Made by a program: the position numbers and the translations under genes | Notes under the pieces: generated by a model | What the model was told of the DNA's origin: nothing | Database searches by the model: none | Seen by the model: the letters and a program-made list of their open reading frames with translations, nothing else | Shown: piece by piece, positions 16,101 through 23,805 of the stretch | Position numbering within the stretch: position 1 is the first letter of the stretch | How the letters are laid out: each line of letters opens with the position of its first letter | Assembly: GCA_045805505.1 (NCBI GenBank) | Contig: JBJMLA010000141.1 | Span: 1 to 64,000 of the forward strand | Origin: BP-464 sp045805505 | GTDB lineage: Bacteria > Actinomycetota > Thermoleophilia > Solirubrobacterales > Solirubrobacteraceae | Reading direction: 5' to 3' | DNA length: 64,000 nt

Positions 16101-17171
16101 CTAGCGGGGAAGCCAGCCCGTGAGGTTCATGACGTAGCCGTTGCGGGTCTTCGTGTGCAGGACGTCGTCGTCGACCACGTAGTTGTAGGAGCGCCGCACG
16201 AGGTAGACCGCCAGCGGCCCCCCCGGCATCCCGCGCGACTGCACGGTGCGCGTCGGGCCATGTCCGCCGAAGCCGAACTGGGTCAGGACCTCATAGCTCG
16301 CCCAGTCCCCGTTGGCGATCCCGCGCAGCGTCGGATTGCGGCTGTAGCCATCGGTCACCGAGGCCTGGGTCAGCTCCAGCGTGCGCGAGGTCGGCGTGGT
16401 GCTCCACTTCCAGTCGACGTCGTCGCCGTAGCGGAAGCCGTCGGTGCCGTTGCCCTCGGCCTCCCCTTTGCACGTGCCGCTCGGCGAGTCGAGGTCGACC
16501 GACAGGAGGTAGGCGTTCGAATAGCAGCTGCCGCGGTCGGGCGGGCCTTCGCCGTAGGCGTTGATGTGCGCGCGGACCTCGAGGAACAGGCTGCCCCGCG
16601 CGGTCAGGTCCTTGTCGAAGTTGCTCGGCCAGAGATGGGCGTGCTCGGCGTGCGCATGGAAGAGGTCGGTGCCGTGGAAGTACGCGTGCTCGAAGCGGGT
16701 GAAGAGCAGCTTCGAATAGTGGAACGTCGCGTTCTGGAGGTTCGCACCGGCAAACCGGGCGACCTGCAGTTGCGCGCGGTCGAACCGCGCGTGCACCGCG
16801 TGCGTGTGCTCCAGCCCGGCGCCGAGGAGGTCGGCCCCGTAGAAGTTCGCCGAGTCCAGGTACGCGGCGGTCAGATCGGCATGCCACAGGTTCGCGCTTT
16901 CGAGGTTCGCGTGGTCGAGGTTGGCCCTCCCCAGGTTCGCCTCCTCGAGCTGCGCCCCGTGCAGGTCGGCCCCGTTGAGGTCGGCACCGTGGAGGTTCGC
17001 GTGCCAGAGGTTCTCGCCGTGCAGGTCCGCGCCACGCAGGTCCATCCATGCGCACTGGGCCTCGGGAGCGATCACGCAGCCGTTGATGACGCGGTTCGCC
17101 GCGGCGGGCGCGGCGGTGGCTGCACCCACGATCAGGCAGGCGAGCGCGACGGTCCGGCGAGATGCGGCCAT
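16101..17171 (-). CDS. Secreted pentapeptide-repeat protein
   Basis: A 356-residue protein with a signal peptide (ALACLIVGAATAAPAAA). About 25 A(D/N)LxxA-type pentapeptides (residues about 40-180; LRGADLHGENLWHANLHGADLNGADL and on) form a right-handed quadrilateral beta-helix. The C-terminal half is non-repetitive and Tyr/Thr-rich, with a few cysteines (GSCYSNAYL, SGTCKGE). Most pentapeptide proteins are cytoplasmic, so export plus an extra C-terminal domain is notable. Function unknown. The 5' part of the gene shows 15-base DNA periodicity. Confidence 0.87.
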   Translation of the reverse strand: MAASRRTVALACLIVGAATAAPAAANRVINGCVIAPEAQCAWMDLRGADLHGENLWHANLHGADLNGADLHGAQLEEANLGRANLDHANLESANLWHADLTAAYLDSANFYGADLLGAGLEHTHAVHARFDRAQLQVARFAGANLQNATFHYSKLLFTRFEHAYFHGTDLFHAHAEHAHLWPSNFDKDLTARGSLFLEVRAHINAYGEGPPDRGSCYSNAYLLSVDLDSPSGTCKGEAEGNGTDGFRYGDDVDWKWSTTPTSRTLELTQASVTDGYSRNPTLRGIANGDWASYEVLTQFGFGGHGPTRTVQSRGMPGGPLAVYLVRRSYNYVVDDDVLHTKTRNGYVMNLTGWLPR

Positions 17172-17247
17172 GTCCGGCCTTCCGTGGGGACGCCGGCGGG
17201 AGGCCGCCGGGCGGAAGCCCGACCGTACAGGAGCGTCGGGTCCCCGC

Positions 17248-18753
17248 CTAGGCCACGAGCGGCGCGGCTTCGGGGTCCGGCGCTGCCGCGGCGGTGGCCA
17301 CGTACGGGGCGGGATCGAAGCGGCGGGTGCGGCGGCGGTAGTCCCACGTCCACCCCGGCCAGAGGGTGGTGTTCAGCCCGTTGCGGTCGATGTACCACGA
17401 GGCGCAGCCGCCCGTCGTCCAGACCGTGTCCTTCATGGCCTTCTGGACCGACTCGTTGAACGCGCGCTGGGCCTCGGGCCTGACCTCGAGCGTCGCGACG
17501 CCCTGGGCCCGCATCTTGTCGAGCGCGTCGAGCACGTAGCGGAACTGCGACTCGAGGATGTAGACGATCGAGTTGTGGCCCAGGCCCGTGTTGGGCCCGG
17601 TCAGCAGGAACAGGTTCGGGAAGCCCGCGACCGTGGTGCCGAGGTAGGCCTGGGGGCTGCCGTCGAAGTGCTCGGCCATCGTCTTGCCGCCGCGGCCGGT
17701 GACCCACTCGGTGAACGGCATGTCGGCGACGTAGAAGCCGGTGCCCAGGATGATCGTGTCGACCTCGTGCCGCGCGCCGCCGGCGGTGCGGATGAAGTCG
17801 GGCCCGACCTCGCTGATGGCCTCGGTCACCACGTCGGCGTTGGGCTCGGCCAGCGCGCGGTAGTAGGTGTTCGACATCAGGATGCGCTTGCAGCCCATGC
17901 GGTAGCCCGGGGTCAGCTTCGCGCGCAACTCGGCGTCGTCGGGGATCTGCTTGGCCATGTGGCGCAGCGCGATCTTCTCGCCGACCTTCATCAGGTCGGG
18001 CTTGCGCGTGAACGGGAAGACCCGCGACTCGAAGAACGTGTAGATGCCCGCGCGGAAGATCTTCTGGGTGATCGGCACGTGCTTGAAGAGCCACTTCTCG
18101 TAGCCGCGGACCGGGCGGTCGGGGTGGGGCATGATCCACGGCGGCGTGCGCTGGAACAGCGTGAGGCGCTCGACGTCGGGCTGGATCTTGGGGATGAACT
18201 GGATCGACGAGGCGCCGGTGCCGATGACCGCCACCTTGTCGCCGCGCAGGTCGTGGTCGTGGTTCCAGCGGGCGGAGTGAAACAGCGTCCCCTTGAAGCT
18301 CTCGATGCCGGGGATGTCCGGCAGCCGCGGCTCGCTCAGCCCGCCCTGGGCGCTGACCAGCACGCGCGCGGTGAGCTCGCCCTGCGAGGTCTGCACACGC
18401 CAGAAGCCGTGGGCCTCCTCCCACGTCGCGCGCTGGACCTCGTGCCCGAAGCGGATGTGCGGGCGCACGCCGTAGCGGTCGGCGCAGCCGCGCAGGTACT
18501 CATAGATCTCGGGCTGGGTCGGGAACAGCCGCGACCAGTCCGGATTCGGCGCGAAGGAGAACGAGTAGAGGTGCGACGGGATGTCGCACTGACAGCCCGG
18601 GTAGGTGTTGTCGCGCCACGTGCCGCCGACATCGGTGCCGCGCTCGAGGACGACGAAGTCGCTCTCGCCACGCTGCTTGAGGCGGATGGCCAGGCCGAGG
18701 CCTCCGAACCCCGTGCCGAGGATGGCCAGGGGGAAGTCCGGTGTCCGGGGCAT
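17248..18753 (-). CDS. Flavin-binding (Baeyer-Villiger type) monooxygenase
   Basis: A 501-residue class B flavoprotein monooxygenase. It has an FAD Rossmann motif GTGFGG (13-18), the BVMO fingerprint FKGTLFHSARW (153-163, F-x-G-x3-H-x3-W) and an NADPH motif GTGASS (178-183). It probably inserts oxygen into ketones or oxidises S/N compounds. It follows a small membrane-protein gene by 4 bases, and the operon is divergent from a TetR gene. This arrangement resembles ethA-ethR of Mycobacterium (established for that pair; analogy here is inference). Confidence 0.94.
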   Translation of the reverse strand: MPRTPDFPLAILGTGFGGLGLAIRLKQRGESDFVVLERGTDVGGTWRDNTYPGCQCDIPSHLYSFSFAPNPDWSRLFPTQPEIYEYLRGCADRYGVRPHIRFGHEVQRATWEEAHGFWRVQTSQGELTARVLVSAQGGLSEPRLPDIPGIESFKGTLFHSARWNHDHDLRGDKVAVIGTGASSIQFIPKIQPDVERLTLFQRTPPWIMPHPDRPVRGYEKWLFKHVPITQKIFRAGIYTFFESRVFPFTRKPDLMKVGEKIALRHMAKQIPDDAELRAKLTPGYRMGCKRILMSNTYYRALAEPNADVVTEAISEVGPDFIRTAGGARHEVDTIILGTGFYVADMPFTEWVTGRGGKTMAEHFDGSPQAYLGTTVAGFPNLFLLTGPNTGLGHNSIVYILESQFRYVLDALDKMRAQGVATLEVRPEAQRAFNESVQKAMKDTVWTTGGCASWYIDRNGLNTTLWPGWTWDYRRRTRRFDPAPYVATAAAAPDPEAAPLVA

Positions 18754-18757
18754 GGCG

Positions 18758-19195
18758 TCAGCCGATCGAGCTGCCGGCGAAGAAGAAGAACCAGACCTCG
18801 AAGGCCAGCCCGCCGGCGACGACCGCAGCGACCAGCGCCTTCTCGAAGCCGGTCAGCGGGCGCTTCTCCTCGAGCTCGGGCCGTTCGCCGCGCATGCTGC
18901 GCATCCACGGGGAGATGCGCCTCTTGTCGACGGGCGCGCCGCTGAAGAACTTGTAGGCCGCCTCGACGCGGACGAGCGCCATCACGATGAGCGCAACGGC
19001 GACGGCGAGCACGCCGATGACGACAGCGACCGCCTTCATGGTCAGGCCGGTGCCGCCCTGGACCTGCGCCCCGGTCCAGATCGCCATGAGCGGCGCGCCG
19101 GTCCACAGGAACACGCTGAGCAGCGCGGTCAGCGCAGCGAGGCCGATGCGGGCGAGCCGGTAGCTCGCCGGAAGACTGCTTCCTTGGTCGGCCAT
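18758..19195 (-). CDS. Small multi-pass membrane protein upstream of BVMO
   Basis: A 145-residue protein with about three membrane helices: IGLAALTALLSVFLWTGAPLMAIW, AVAVVIGVLAVAVALIVMALV and ALVAAVVAGGLAFEVWFFFFAG. A basic loop (DKRRISPWMRSMRGERPELEEKRPL) lies before the last helix. The start at ATG 19195 is chosen because it leaves room for the promoter; a second ATG lies a few codons upstream. It is co-transcribed with the monooxygenase 4 bases downstream. No family recognised. Confidence 0.75.
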   Translation of the reverse strand: MADQGSSLPASYRLARIGLAALTALLSVFLWTGAPLMAIWTGAQVQGGTGLTMKAVAVVIGVLAVAVALIVMALVRVEAAYKFFSGAPVDKRRISPWMRSMRGERPELEEKRPLTGFEKALVAAVVAGGLAFEVWFFFFAGSSIG

Positions 19196-19219
19196 GGCCG
19201 CCATCATCCCACTCCCGTG

Positions 19220-19248
19220 TTGGAAACACTCATGTTCCTGAGTATCAT
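19220..19248 (+). promoter_or_regulatory. TetR promoter: TTGGAA-17-TATCAT, leaderless
   Basis: -35 TTGGAA (19220-19225), 17-base spacer, -10 TATCAT (19243-19248). The GTG start of the TetR gene lies 8 bases further, so the mRNA should begin at or next to the start codon. The spacer contains the dyad described for 19228-19243. Confidence 0.65.
19228..19243. promoter_or_regulatory. Candidate TetR operator ACTCA-N6-TGAGT
   Basis: A perfect 5-bp-arm inverted repeat (ACTCATGTTCCTGAGT) is placed between the -35 and -10 of the TetR promoter and within the 61-base divergent region before the membrane protein-BVMO operon. This position suits repression of both directions. Binding is inferred. Confidence 0.45.
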
Positions 19249-19256
19249 AGACATTC

Positions 19257-19946
19257 GTGTACCCAACTGTGCCATCGGTCACACCGGAGGATGAGCCGCC
19301 CCGCGAGCTGCCGCGCGGCCCCCACTCGCTCGACCGCGAGGTCGTCATGGCCTCCCAGCGCGGCCGGATGCTCGAGGCCATGGCCGGCGTCGTCTGCGAG
19401 AAGGGCTACGCCGCCGCGACGGTGGCCGACGTGATCGCTCGCGCCCGGGTGTCGCGCAAGACCTTCTACGAGCAGTTCCGTGACAAGGAGGACTGCTTCC
19501 TGGCCGCCTACGACGCCGGCGTCGAGCTGCTGCTCGGGGCGCTGCGGGCGGCGGGCGGCGAGTCCGGCGACGTGCTCGAGGCCGCTCGGTCCCGCGTCCG
19601 GGCCTACCTGGAGGCCCTGGCGTCGGAGCCTGTCTTCGCGCGCACCTTCATGATCGAGGTGGCCGCCGCCGGGCCCGCGGCCGCCGAGCGGCGCGACGCC
19701 GTGCACGAGCGCTTCGCCGCGCTGCTGCGCGAGCAGGTCGAGGCGGCGCGGGCGGTGTTGCCCGACCTGCCCGATCATCCCGACGAGGTCTACCTGGCGG
19801 CGGTGGGCGCGACCGACCTGCTGGTCTCGCGCCTGGTGGCCCGCGGCCGGGCCTCGGAGCTGCCGCAGCTCGAGGACGTCGTGTTGCAGGTCCAGCTCTC
19901 GCTGCTCGTCGGCTCGGCGAGCGCGAGCGCCGCGACCCGCCGGTAG
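19257..19946 (+). CDS. TetR-family regulator divergent from BVMO operon
   Basis: A 229-residue regulator starting GTG 19257. About 30 extra N-terminal residues precede the DNA-binding domain (RGRMLEAMAGVVCEKGYAAATVADVIARARVSRKTFYEQFRDKEDCFLAAY). The rest is a helical ligand domain. It probably controls the divergent monooxygenase operon and itself. Its last 157 bases are antisense to the 3' end of the convergent MFS gene, an unusually long overlap. An alternative start is the ATG in the MASQRGRML context at 19347. Confidence 0.92.
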   Translation: MYPTVPSVTPEDEPPRELPRGPHSLDREVVMASQRGRMLEAMAGVVCEKGYAAATVADVIARARVSRKTFYEQFRDKEDCFLAAYDAGVELLLGALRAAGGESGDVLEAARSRVRAYLEALASEPVFARTFMIEVAAAGPAAAERRDAVHERFAALLREQVEAARAVLPDLPDHPDEVYLAAVGATDLLVSRLVARGRASELPQLEDVVLQVQLSLLVGSASASAATRR

Positions 19947-21130
19947 GCCAGCGCGGCCGCTCCGGCGGTGGCCAGCGTGGCCAGGCCGCCGAGGACCAGG
20001 CCCCAGCGCGGGCCGAAGCTTTCGGCGAGGGCGCCGACGATCGGCGCGCCGATGGGCGTCGAGCCGAGGAAGACCACGGAGTACAGCGCCATCACGCGGC
20101 CGCGCATCGCGCCGGCGGCCAGCTGCAGCGACGAGTTGACGCCCGCGGCGAACGTGACGCTGGCGGCGCCGACCGGTGCGAGCACCAGGAGCTGGACGAG
20201 CTCGGTGGGCGCCACCGCCGCGCCGAGCTGGGCGACGCCGAACACGGCCGCCGATCCGACGAGCAGCCGCGAGGTGACGCTGCCGCGGAAGCCCGAGATC
20301 AGCGCGCCGGCGATCGAGCCGACACCCATGCCCGCCATCAGGACCGCGTAGGTCGTCGCGGTTCCGTGCCAGGTGAACTTCGCGAACAGCGGCAGCAGCA
20401 CCTGGAAGTTGAAGGCCAGCGTGCCGATCACCGCCATCATCGCCAGCGGGATCTTCAGGTTGGGGTTCGCCCGGACCTCGGCGATCGCCGCGCGGACCTG
20501 GCCGGGTTCGCGGGGGGCGCGCTCGGGCGTGATCAGGCGCTTGACGTCCATGCCGTAGAGCGCGATCAGCATCGCCGCGAACGAGAGCGAGTTGAAGAGG
20601 AAGCAGGGCGCGACGCCGACGAAGGCGATGAGGCCGCCGGCGAACATCGGCCCCGCGATGCGCGCGGTGTGGATGATCACGCTGTTGAGCGAGACCGCGT
20701 TGACGACCTTGTCGGGGCCGACGAGCTCCATCACGAAGGTCTGGCGCGCAGGGTTGTCGATGGCCAGGATCACGCCACGGGCGAGGACCAGGGCGTAGAC
20801 CATCCAGACCTCGACGACGCCGCTGCCGGTCAGTCCCCACAGCGCGAGCGCCGGGATGGCCATCAGCGTCTGCGTGACCATCAGCAGCCGGCGCTTGTCG
20901 TGGCGGTCGACGAACACGCCGCCGAGCGCGCCGAGGAGCAGGATCGGCAGGAACTGCAGGCCGACGGTGATGCCGAGGGCGGCGCCGCTGTGGGTCAGCG
21001 AGACGATCAGCCACGCCTCGGCGACCATCTGCATCCAGTTGCCGGTGATCGAGACGATCTGGCCGGCGAAGTAGCGGCGGTAGTTGGGGACCGTCAGGGA
21101 GTCGAGCGTTCTGCGTACGGCAACCGTCAA
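19790..21130 (-). CDS. MFS exporter (MFS_3/EntS-like)
   Basis: A 446-residue, 12-helix major facilitator (VPNYRRYFAGQIVSITGNWMQMVAEAWLI; DRHDKRRLLMVTQ after helix 2-3; GRVMALYSVVFLGSTPIGAPIVG late). It probably effluxes drugs or a siderophore-like compound. The start is TTG 21130, within a TTGA overlap with the MarR stop. The last about 40 residues (SSESWTCNTTSSSCGSSEARPRA) are hydrophilic and are encoded antisense to the TetR gene, so the C-terminal tail has no obvious family counterpart. Confidence 0.9.
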   Translation of the reverse strand: MTVAVRRTLDSLTVPNYRRYFAGQIVSITGNWMQMVAEAWLIVSLTHSGAALGITVGLQFLPILLLGALGGVFVDRHDKRRLLMVTQTLMAIPALALWGLTGSGVVEVWMVYALVLARGVILAIDNPARQTFVMELVGPDKVVNAVSLNSVIIHTARIAGPMFAGGLIAFVGVAPCFLFNSLSFAAMLIALYGMDVKRLITPERAPREPGQVRAAIAEVRANPNLKIPLAMMAVIGTLAFNFQVLLPLFAKFTWHGTATTYAVLMAGMGVGSIAGALISGFRGSVTSRLLVGSAAVFGVAQLGAAVAPTELVQLLVLAPVGAASVTFAAGVNSSLQLAAGAMRGRVMALYSVVFLGSTPIGAPIVGALAESFGPRWGLVLGGLATLATAGAAALAYRRVAALALAEPTSSESWTCNTTSSSCGSSEARPRATRRETSRSVAPTAAR

Positions 21131-21558
21131 GCCTCGTCCACCAACTTCTCCAGGAGCTCCGCGGCGCGGCGCAGGGTGGCGCGGTCCTCCGCGCTCAGCC
21201 CCTTGAGGCGATCGGCGAGGAAGGCGTCCTTGCGCGTGCGGATGTCGTGCAGCGTCTCGGTGCCCTCGGGCGTGAGGGAGAGCAGGCAGGACCGCTGGTC
21301 GGCGGGGTCCGCCATGCGCTCGATGAGCCCTGCCGCCTCGAGGTTGGCGATCAGGCGCGTGGCCGTCGGCCGCTGGATCCGCTCGCGCGTGGCCAGCTCG
21401 CTGGGCGTCAGGGAGCCGTTCCGGTCGATCGTGGCGAGCGCGGCCGCCGACGTCGGGCTCAGCCCTCCCCCGGCCTCCCGGCGCAGCGTCCGCGCCGTCC
21501 GCGCGACCGCGATACGCAGCTGCGAGGCAAGAGACGGGGCCTGACGCTTAGTTTGCAT
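21127..21558 (-). CDS. MarR-family regulator
   Basis: A 143-residue winged-helix protein with LTPSELATRERIQRPTATRLIANLEAAGLIERMADPADQRSCLLSLTPEG, the canonical MarR DNA-binding region and wing with the DxR motif. It is coupled to the downstream exporter by a 4-base overlap, so it likely represses the efflux operon until a ligand appears. The leader is filled with palindromes (21549-21580) that reach the start codon. Confidence 0.95.
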   Translation of the reverse strand: MQTKRQAPSLASQLRIAVARTARTLRREAGGGLSPTSAAALATIDRNGSLTPSELATRERIQRPTATRLIANLEAAGLIERMADPADQRSCLLSLTPEGTETLHDIRTRKDAFLADRLKGLSAEDRATLRRAAELLEKLVDEA

Positions 21559-21580
21559 TGCTAATTAGCCTAGCAAACTA
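21549..21580. promoter_or_regulatory. MarR operator/promoter with nested palindromes
   Basis: Nested dyads: outer TAGTTTGC and GCAAACTA, middle TTGCTA (21558-21563) and TAGCAA (21571-21576), and inner GCTAATTAGC (21560-21569). On the minus strand TAGGCT (21572 to 21567) lies 8 bases before the ATG at 21558. This is one of the most AT-rich spots in the window. TTGC-N-GCAA dyads are typical MarR targets. Confidence 0.7.
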
Positions 21581-21597
21581 GGGGTCTGACCCCTAGT
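21577..21597. terminator. Palindrome at end of desaturase-DUF2156 operon
   Basis: 9-bp arms ACTAGGGGT and ACCCCTAGT around CTG, between the stop of the DUF2156 gene (21606) and the MarR start. It shares the GGGGTC-W-GACCCC core with 7526-7544. It could act as a minus-strand terminator. Confidence 0.5.
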
Positions 21598-21605
21598 ACG
21601 CGTTG

Positions 21606-22604
21606 CTAACTACTTGAGCGCAGCTGGCGGGGGCGCTGGCCCTCGGCCCGGAGGGCGGCGTAGCCGGTGCGGGCGAAGCCGAGGCGGCCCTCGTAGGCGA
21701 GGTAGCGGGGCTCCCAGCGGGGGCGGAACTTCTGGTTGAAGCGCAGGAGGGTCTCCATCTGGATGAAGCGGCTGCCCATGCGCACGCAACGGCCGCCGGC
21801 GCGCTCGCGCAGGCCGGCCGGCTCGCGCAGCCAGCGCGAGAACGCGGCGAAGTTCAGCGAGATCTCCTCGATGCCCTCCTCGCGGGCGGTCTCGATGGCG
21901 CGGACGACGAGGACGTCCATCAGGCCGTTGGGCGCGGCGGCGGCGTCGCGGCGCATCAGCGAGACCGACCAGGCGGCGCGGCCGCCGAAGCTGGGCACGA
22001 GGTGCAGCAGCCCGTGCGGCACGCCGTCGGGGTCGCGGCCGACGACCACGACGCTGTCGTGCTGATGATCGCCCCGCAGGCCGTCCATCGCCCAGGCGAA
22101 GCTGCGCTCGGGCGCGCCGGCCAGCGCGCGGGTCGCCAGCGCCTCGAGATCGTCGACCTCGAGATCCGACAGCTCCCCCAGGCGCCGCACGTCGACGGAC
22201 CACCCCTCGCGCTCCAGACGCAACACCGGCTTGCGGAGCTTGCGCATGGACGAGCCGCTGGTCGAGAACTCCGCCGTGTCGACGATCGCCTCGTCGCCGA
22301 CGTACATGCAGCGCAGGCCCGCCGCCTCGGCGACCGGTTTGAGCTCCTCGCTCGCGCCGAGGATGCCGAGGCGCAGGCCGCGGTCGCGGGCGAAGATCCG
22401 CGCCTCGGCCAGCAGCAGGGCGACCTCGTCCGCCGGCCCCACCGGATCGCCGCCGACGAGCATGACCCCGCCGAAGATCGCGTAGCCGATCAGCGCCCGG
22501 CCGCTGGCGCCGACCAGATGCAGCACGTCGGAGCGGAGCTTGAAGAAGCTCAGCGTGTCGCGCCCGTGGGCACGGACTATCGAGAGGGCGTGCGGCGAAT
22601 GCAC
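21606..22604 (-). CDS. DUF2156 / LPG-synthase C-terminal-like protein
   Basis: A 332-residue GNAT-like protein resembling the soluble C-terminal domain of lysyl-phosphatidylglycerol synthases: DTLSFFKLRSDVLHLVGASGRALIGYAIFGGVMLVGGDPVG, SSMRKLRKPVLRLEREGWSV, GLMDVLVVRAIETAREEGIEEISLNFAAFSRW, and FNQKFRPRWEPRYLAYEG. There is no membrane flippase part, so membrane lipid aminoacylation is not certain. It lies 9 bases behind the desaturase, suggesting one operon with a lipid role. Confidence 0.85.
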   Translation of the reverse strand: MHSPHALSIVRAHGRDTLSFFKLRSDVLHLVGASGRALIGYAIFGGVMLVGGDPVGPADEVALLLAEARIFARDRGLRLGILGASEELKPVAEAAGLRCMYVGDEAIVDTAEFSTSGSSMRKLRKPVLRLEREGWSVDVRRLGELSDLEVDDLEALATRALAGAPERSFAWAMDGLRGDHQHDSVVVVGRDPDGVPHGLLHLVPSFGGRAAWSVSLMRRDAAAAPNGLMDVLVVRAIETAREEGIEEISLNFAAFSRWLREPAGLRERAGGRCVRMGSRFIQMETLLRFNQKFRPRWEPRYLAYEGRLGFARTGYAALRAEGQRPRQLRSSS

Positions 22605-22613
22605 GCCGCGAGA

Positions 22614-23795
22614 CTACGGAAAGGCGGGGACCGCTTCCGCCGCGCGGACGTGGCCGTTGGACGAGCCGTTGCCGGCGGGCTCGGCCGGGGTGCGGTAGGG
22701 ATCGGCCTTCGGGCGCTCACGGCCGCCGGGGAAGGCCAGGCGGATGATCGTGCGCTGGACCATGCCCCACTGCTGGAGGAACGGGCCCGTGTTGTAAGGC
22801 AACTCGTACTTCTCGCAGATGGCCTTCACCCGCGGGGCGATCTCGCCGTAGCGCGAGCTGGGCAGGTCCGGGAAGAGGTGGTGCTCGACCTGGTAGCTGA
22901 GGTTGCCGCTCATGAAGTGGAAGGCCGGGCCGCCGTCGATGTTGGCCGCGCCGAGCAGCTGGCGGACATACCAGCCGCCGCGCGTCTCGTCCTCGACGTC
23001 CTCGTCGGTGAACGTGTAGGCCTGGTCGGGGAAGTGCCCGCAGAAGATGATCGCGTGGGACCACAGGTTGCGGATGATGTTCGCCGTGAAGTTGGCCTTG
23101 AGCGTGCGCTTGAAGCCCTGGCGGCCGCTGAGCGCCGGGAACGCGATGTAGTCCTTGATGATCTGGCGGCGCGCCTTGACGCCCATCGCCTTGAGCTCGT
23201 CCTTGAGCTGCTGCTTGGACTTGGTGCCCTTGCGGATGGCCTCGAGGTCCAGGTCGTGGGAGGCGACGCCCCACTCGAAGAACGCCATCAGCAGCAGGTT
23301 GTAGAACGGCTGCGCGAGATAGACCGGATGCCACTTCTGCTTCGGGTCGATCCGCATGATCTCGTAGCCGACGTCCTTGTCCTTGCCCACGATGTTGGTG
23401 TACGTGTGGTGCACGTAGTTGTGGGAGTGCTTCCAGGCGGCGGCCGGCGAGGCGGTGTCCCAGTCCCACGTCGAGGAGTGGATCGACGGGTCGTTCATCC
23501 AGTCCCACTGGCCGTGCAGGACGTTGTGGCCGATCTCCATGTTCTCGACGATCTTGGCCGTCGACAGGCCGATCGTGCCGAGCACCAGCGCCGGCGGGTA
23601 GCGCGACGCCATCAGGAAGATCCGCGACAGCGCGCCCAGCCGGCGATGGAACTGGATGATCGAGCGGATGTAGGTCGCGTCGCGCTCGCCGAGGTCCGCG
23701 TAGACGTCGTCGTGGATCGCCTGGAACTCCTTGCCGATCTCCTCGATCTGCTCGGGTGTCAGGCGGTGCAGCGGGTTCGTGCTGGTTGCGGCCAT
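22614..23795 (-). CDS. Membrane fatty acid desaturase
   Basis: A 393-residue di-iron desaturase with three His boxes: H90-NVL-H94, H123-SHNYV-HH130 and Q301-VEHH305. Hydrophobic spans are at about 65-85, 160-175 and 235-255. The Q-x-x-HH third box is seen in acyl-CoA and front-end types. GGGAG before the ATG is a good ribosome site. With the reductase 10 bases upstream it forms the same pair as the DesA3-oxidoreductase system of M. tuberculosis (established there; inferred here). It introduces double bonds, probably into stearoyl-CoA. Confidence 0.95.
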   Translation of the reverse strand: MAATSTNPLHRLTPEQIEEIGKEFQAIHDDVYADLGERDATYIRSIIQFHRRLGALSRIFLMASRYPPALVLGTIGLSTAKIVENMEIGHNVLHGQWDWMNDPSIHSSTWDWDTASPAAAWKHSHNYVHHTYTNIVGKDKDVGYEIMRIDPKQKWHPVYLAQPFYNLLLMAFFEWGVASHDLDLEAIRKGTKSKQQLKDELKAMGVKARRQIIKDYIAFPALSGRQGFKRTLKANFTANIIRNLWSHAIIFCGHFPDQAYTFTDEDVEDETRGGWYVRQLLGAANIDGGPAFHFMSGNLSYQVEHHLFPDLPSSRYGEIAPRVKAICEKYELPYNTGPFLQQWGMVQRTIIRLAFPGGRERPKADPYRTPAEPAGNGSSNGHVRAAEAVPAFP

Positions 23796-23805
23796 GCTGG
23801 TCTCC

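Noticed and set aside
16640..17060. Tandem DNA repeats of about 15 bases
   Set aside because: Explained by the pentapeptide-repeat coding sequence rather than a CRISPR or minisatellite.
16921..18945. A 674-codon plus-strand open frame
   Set aside because: Antisense to the pentapeptide and monooxygenase genes; composition of a shadow frame.
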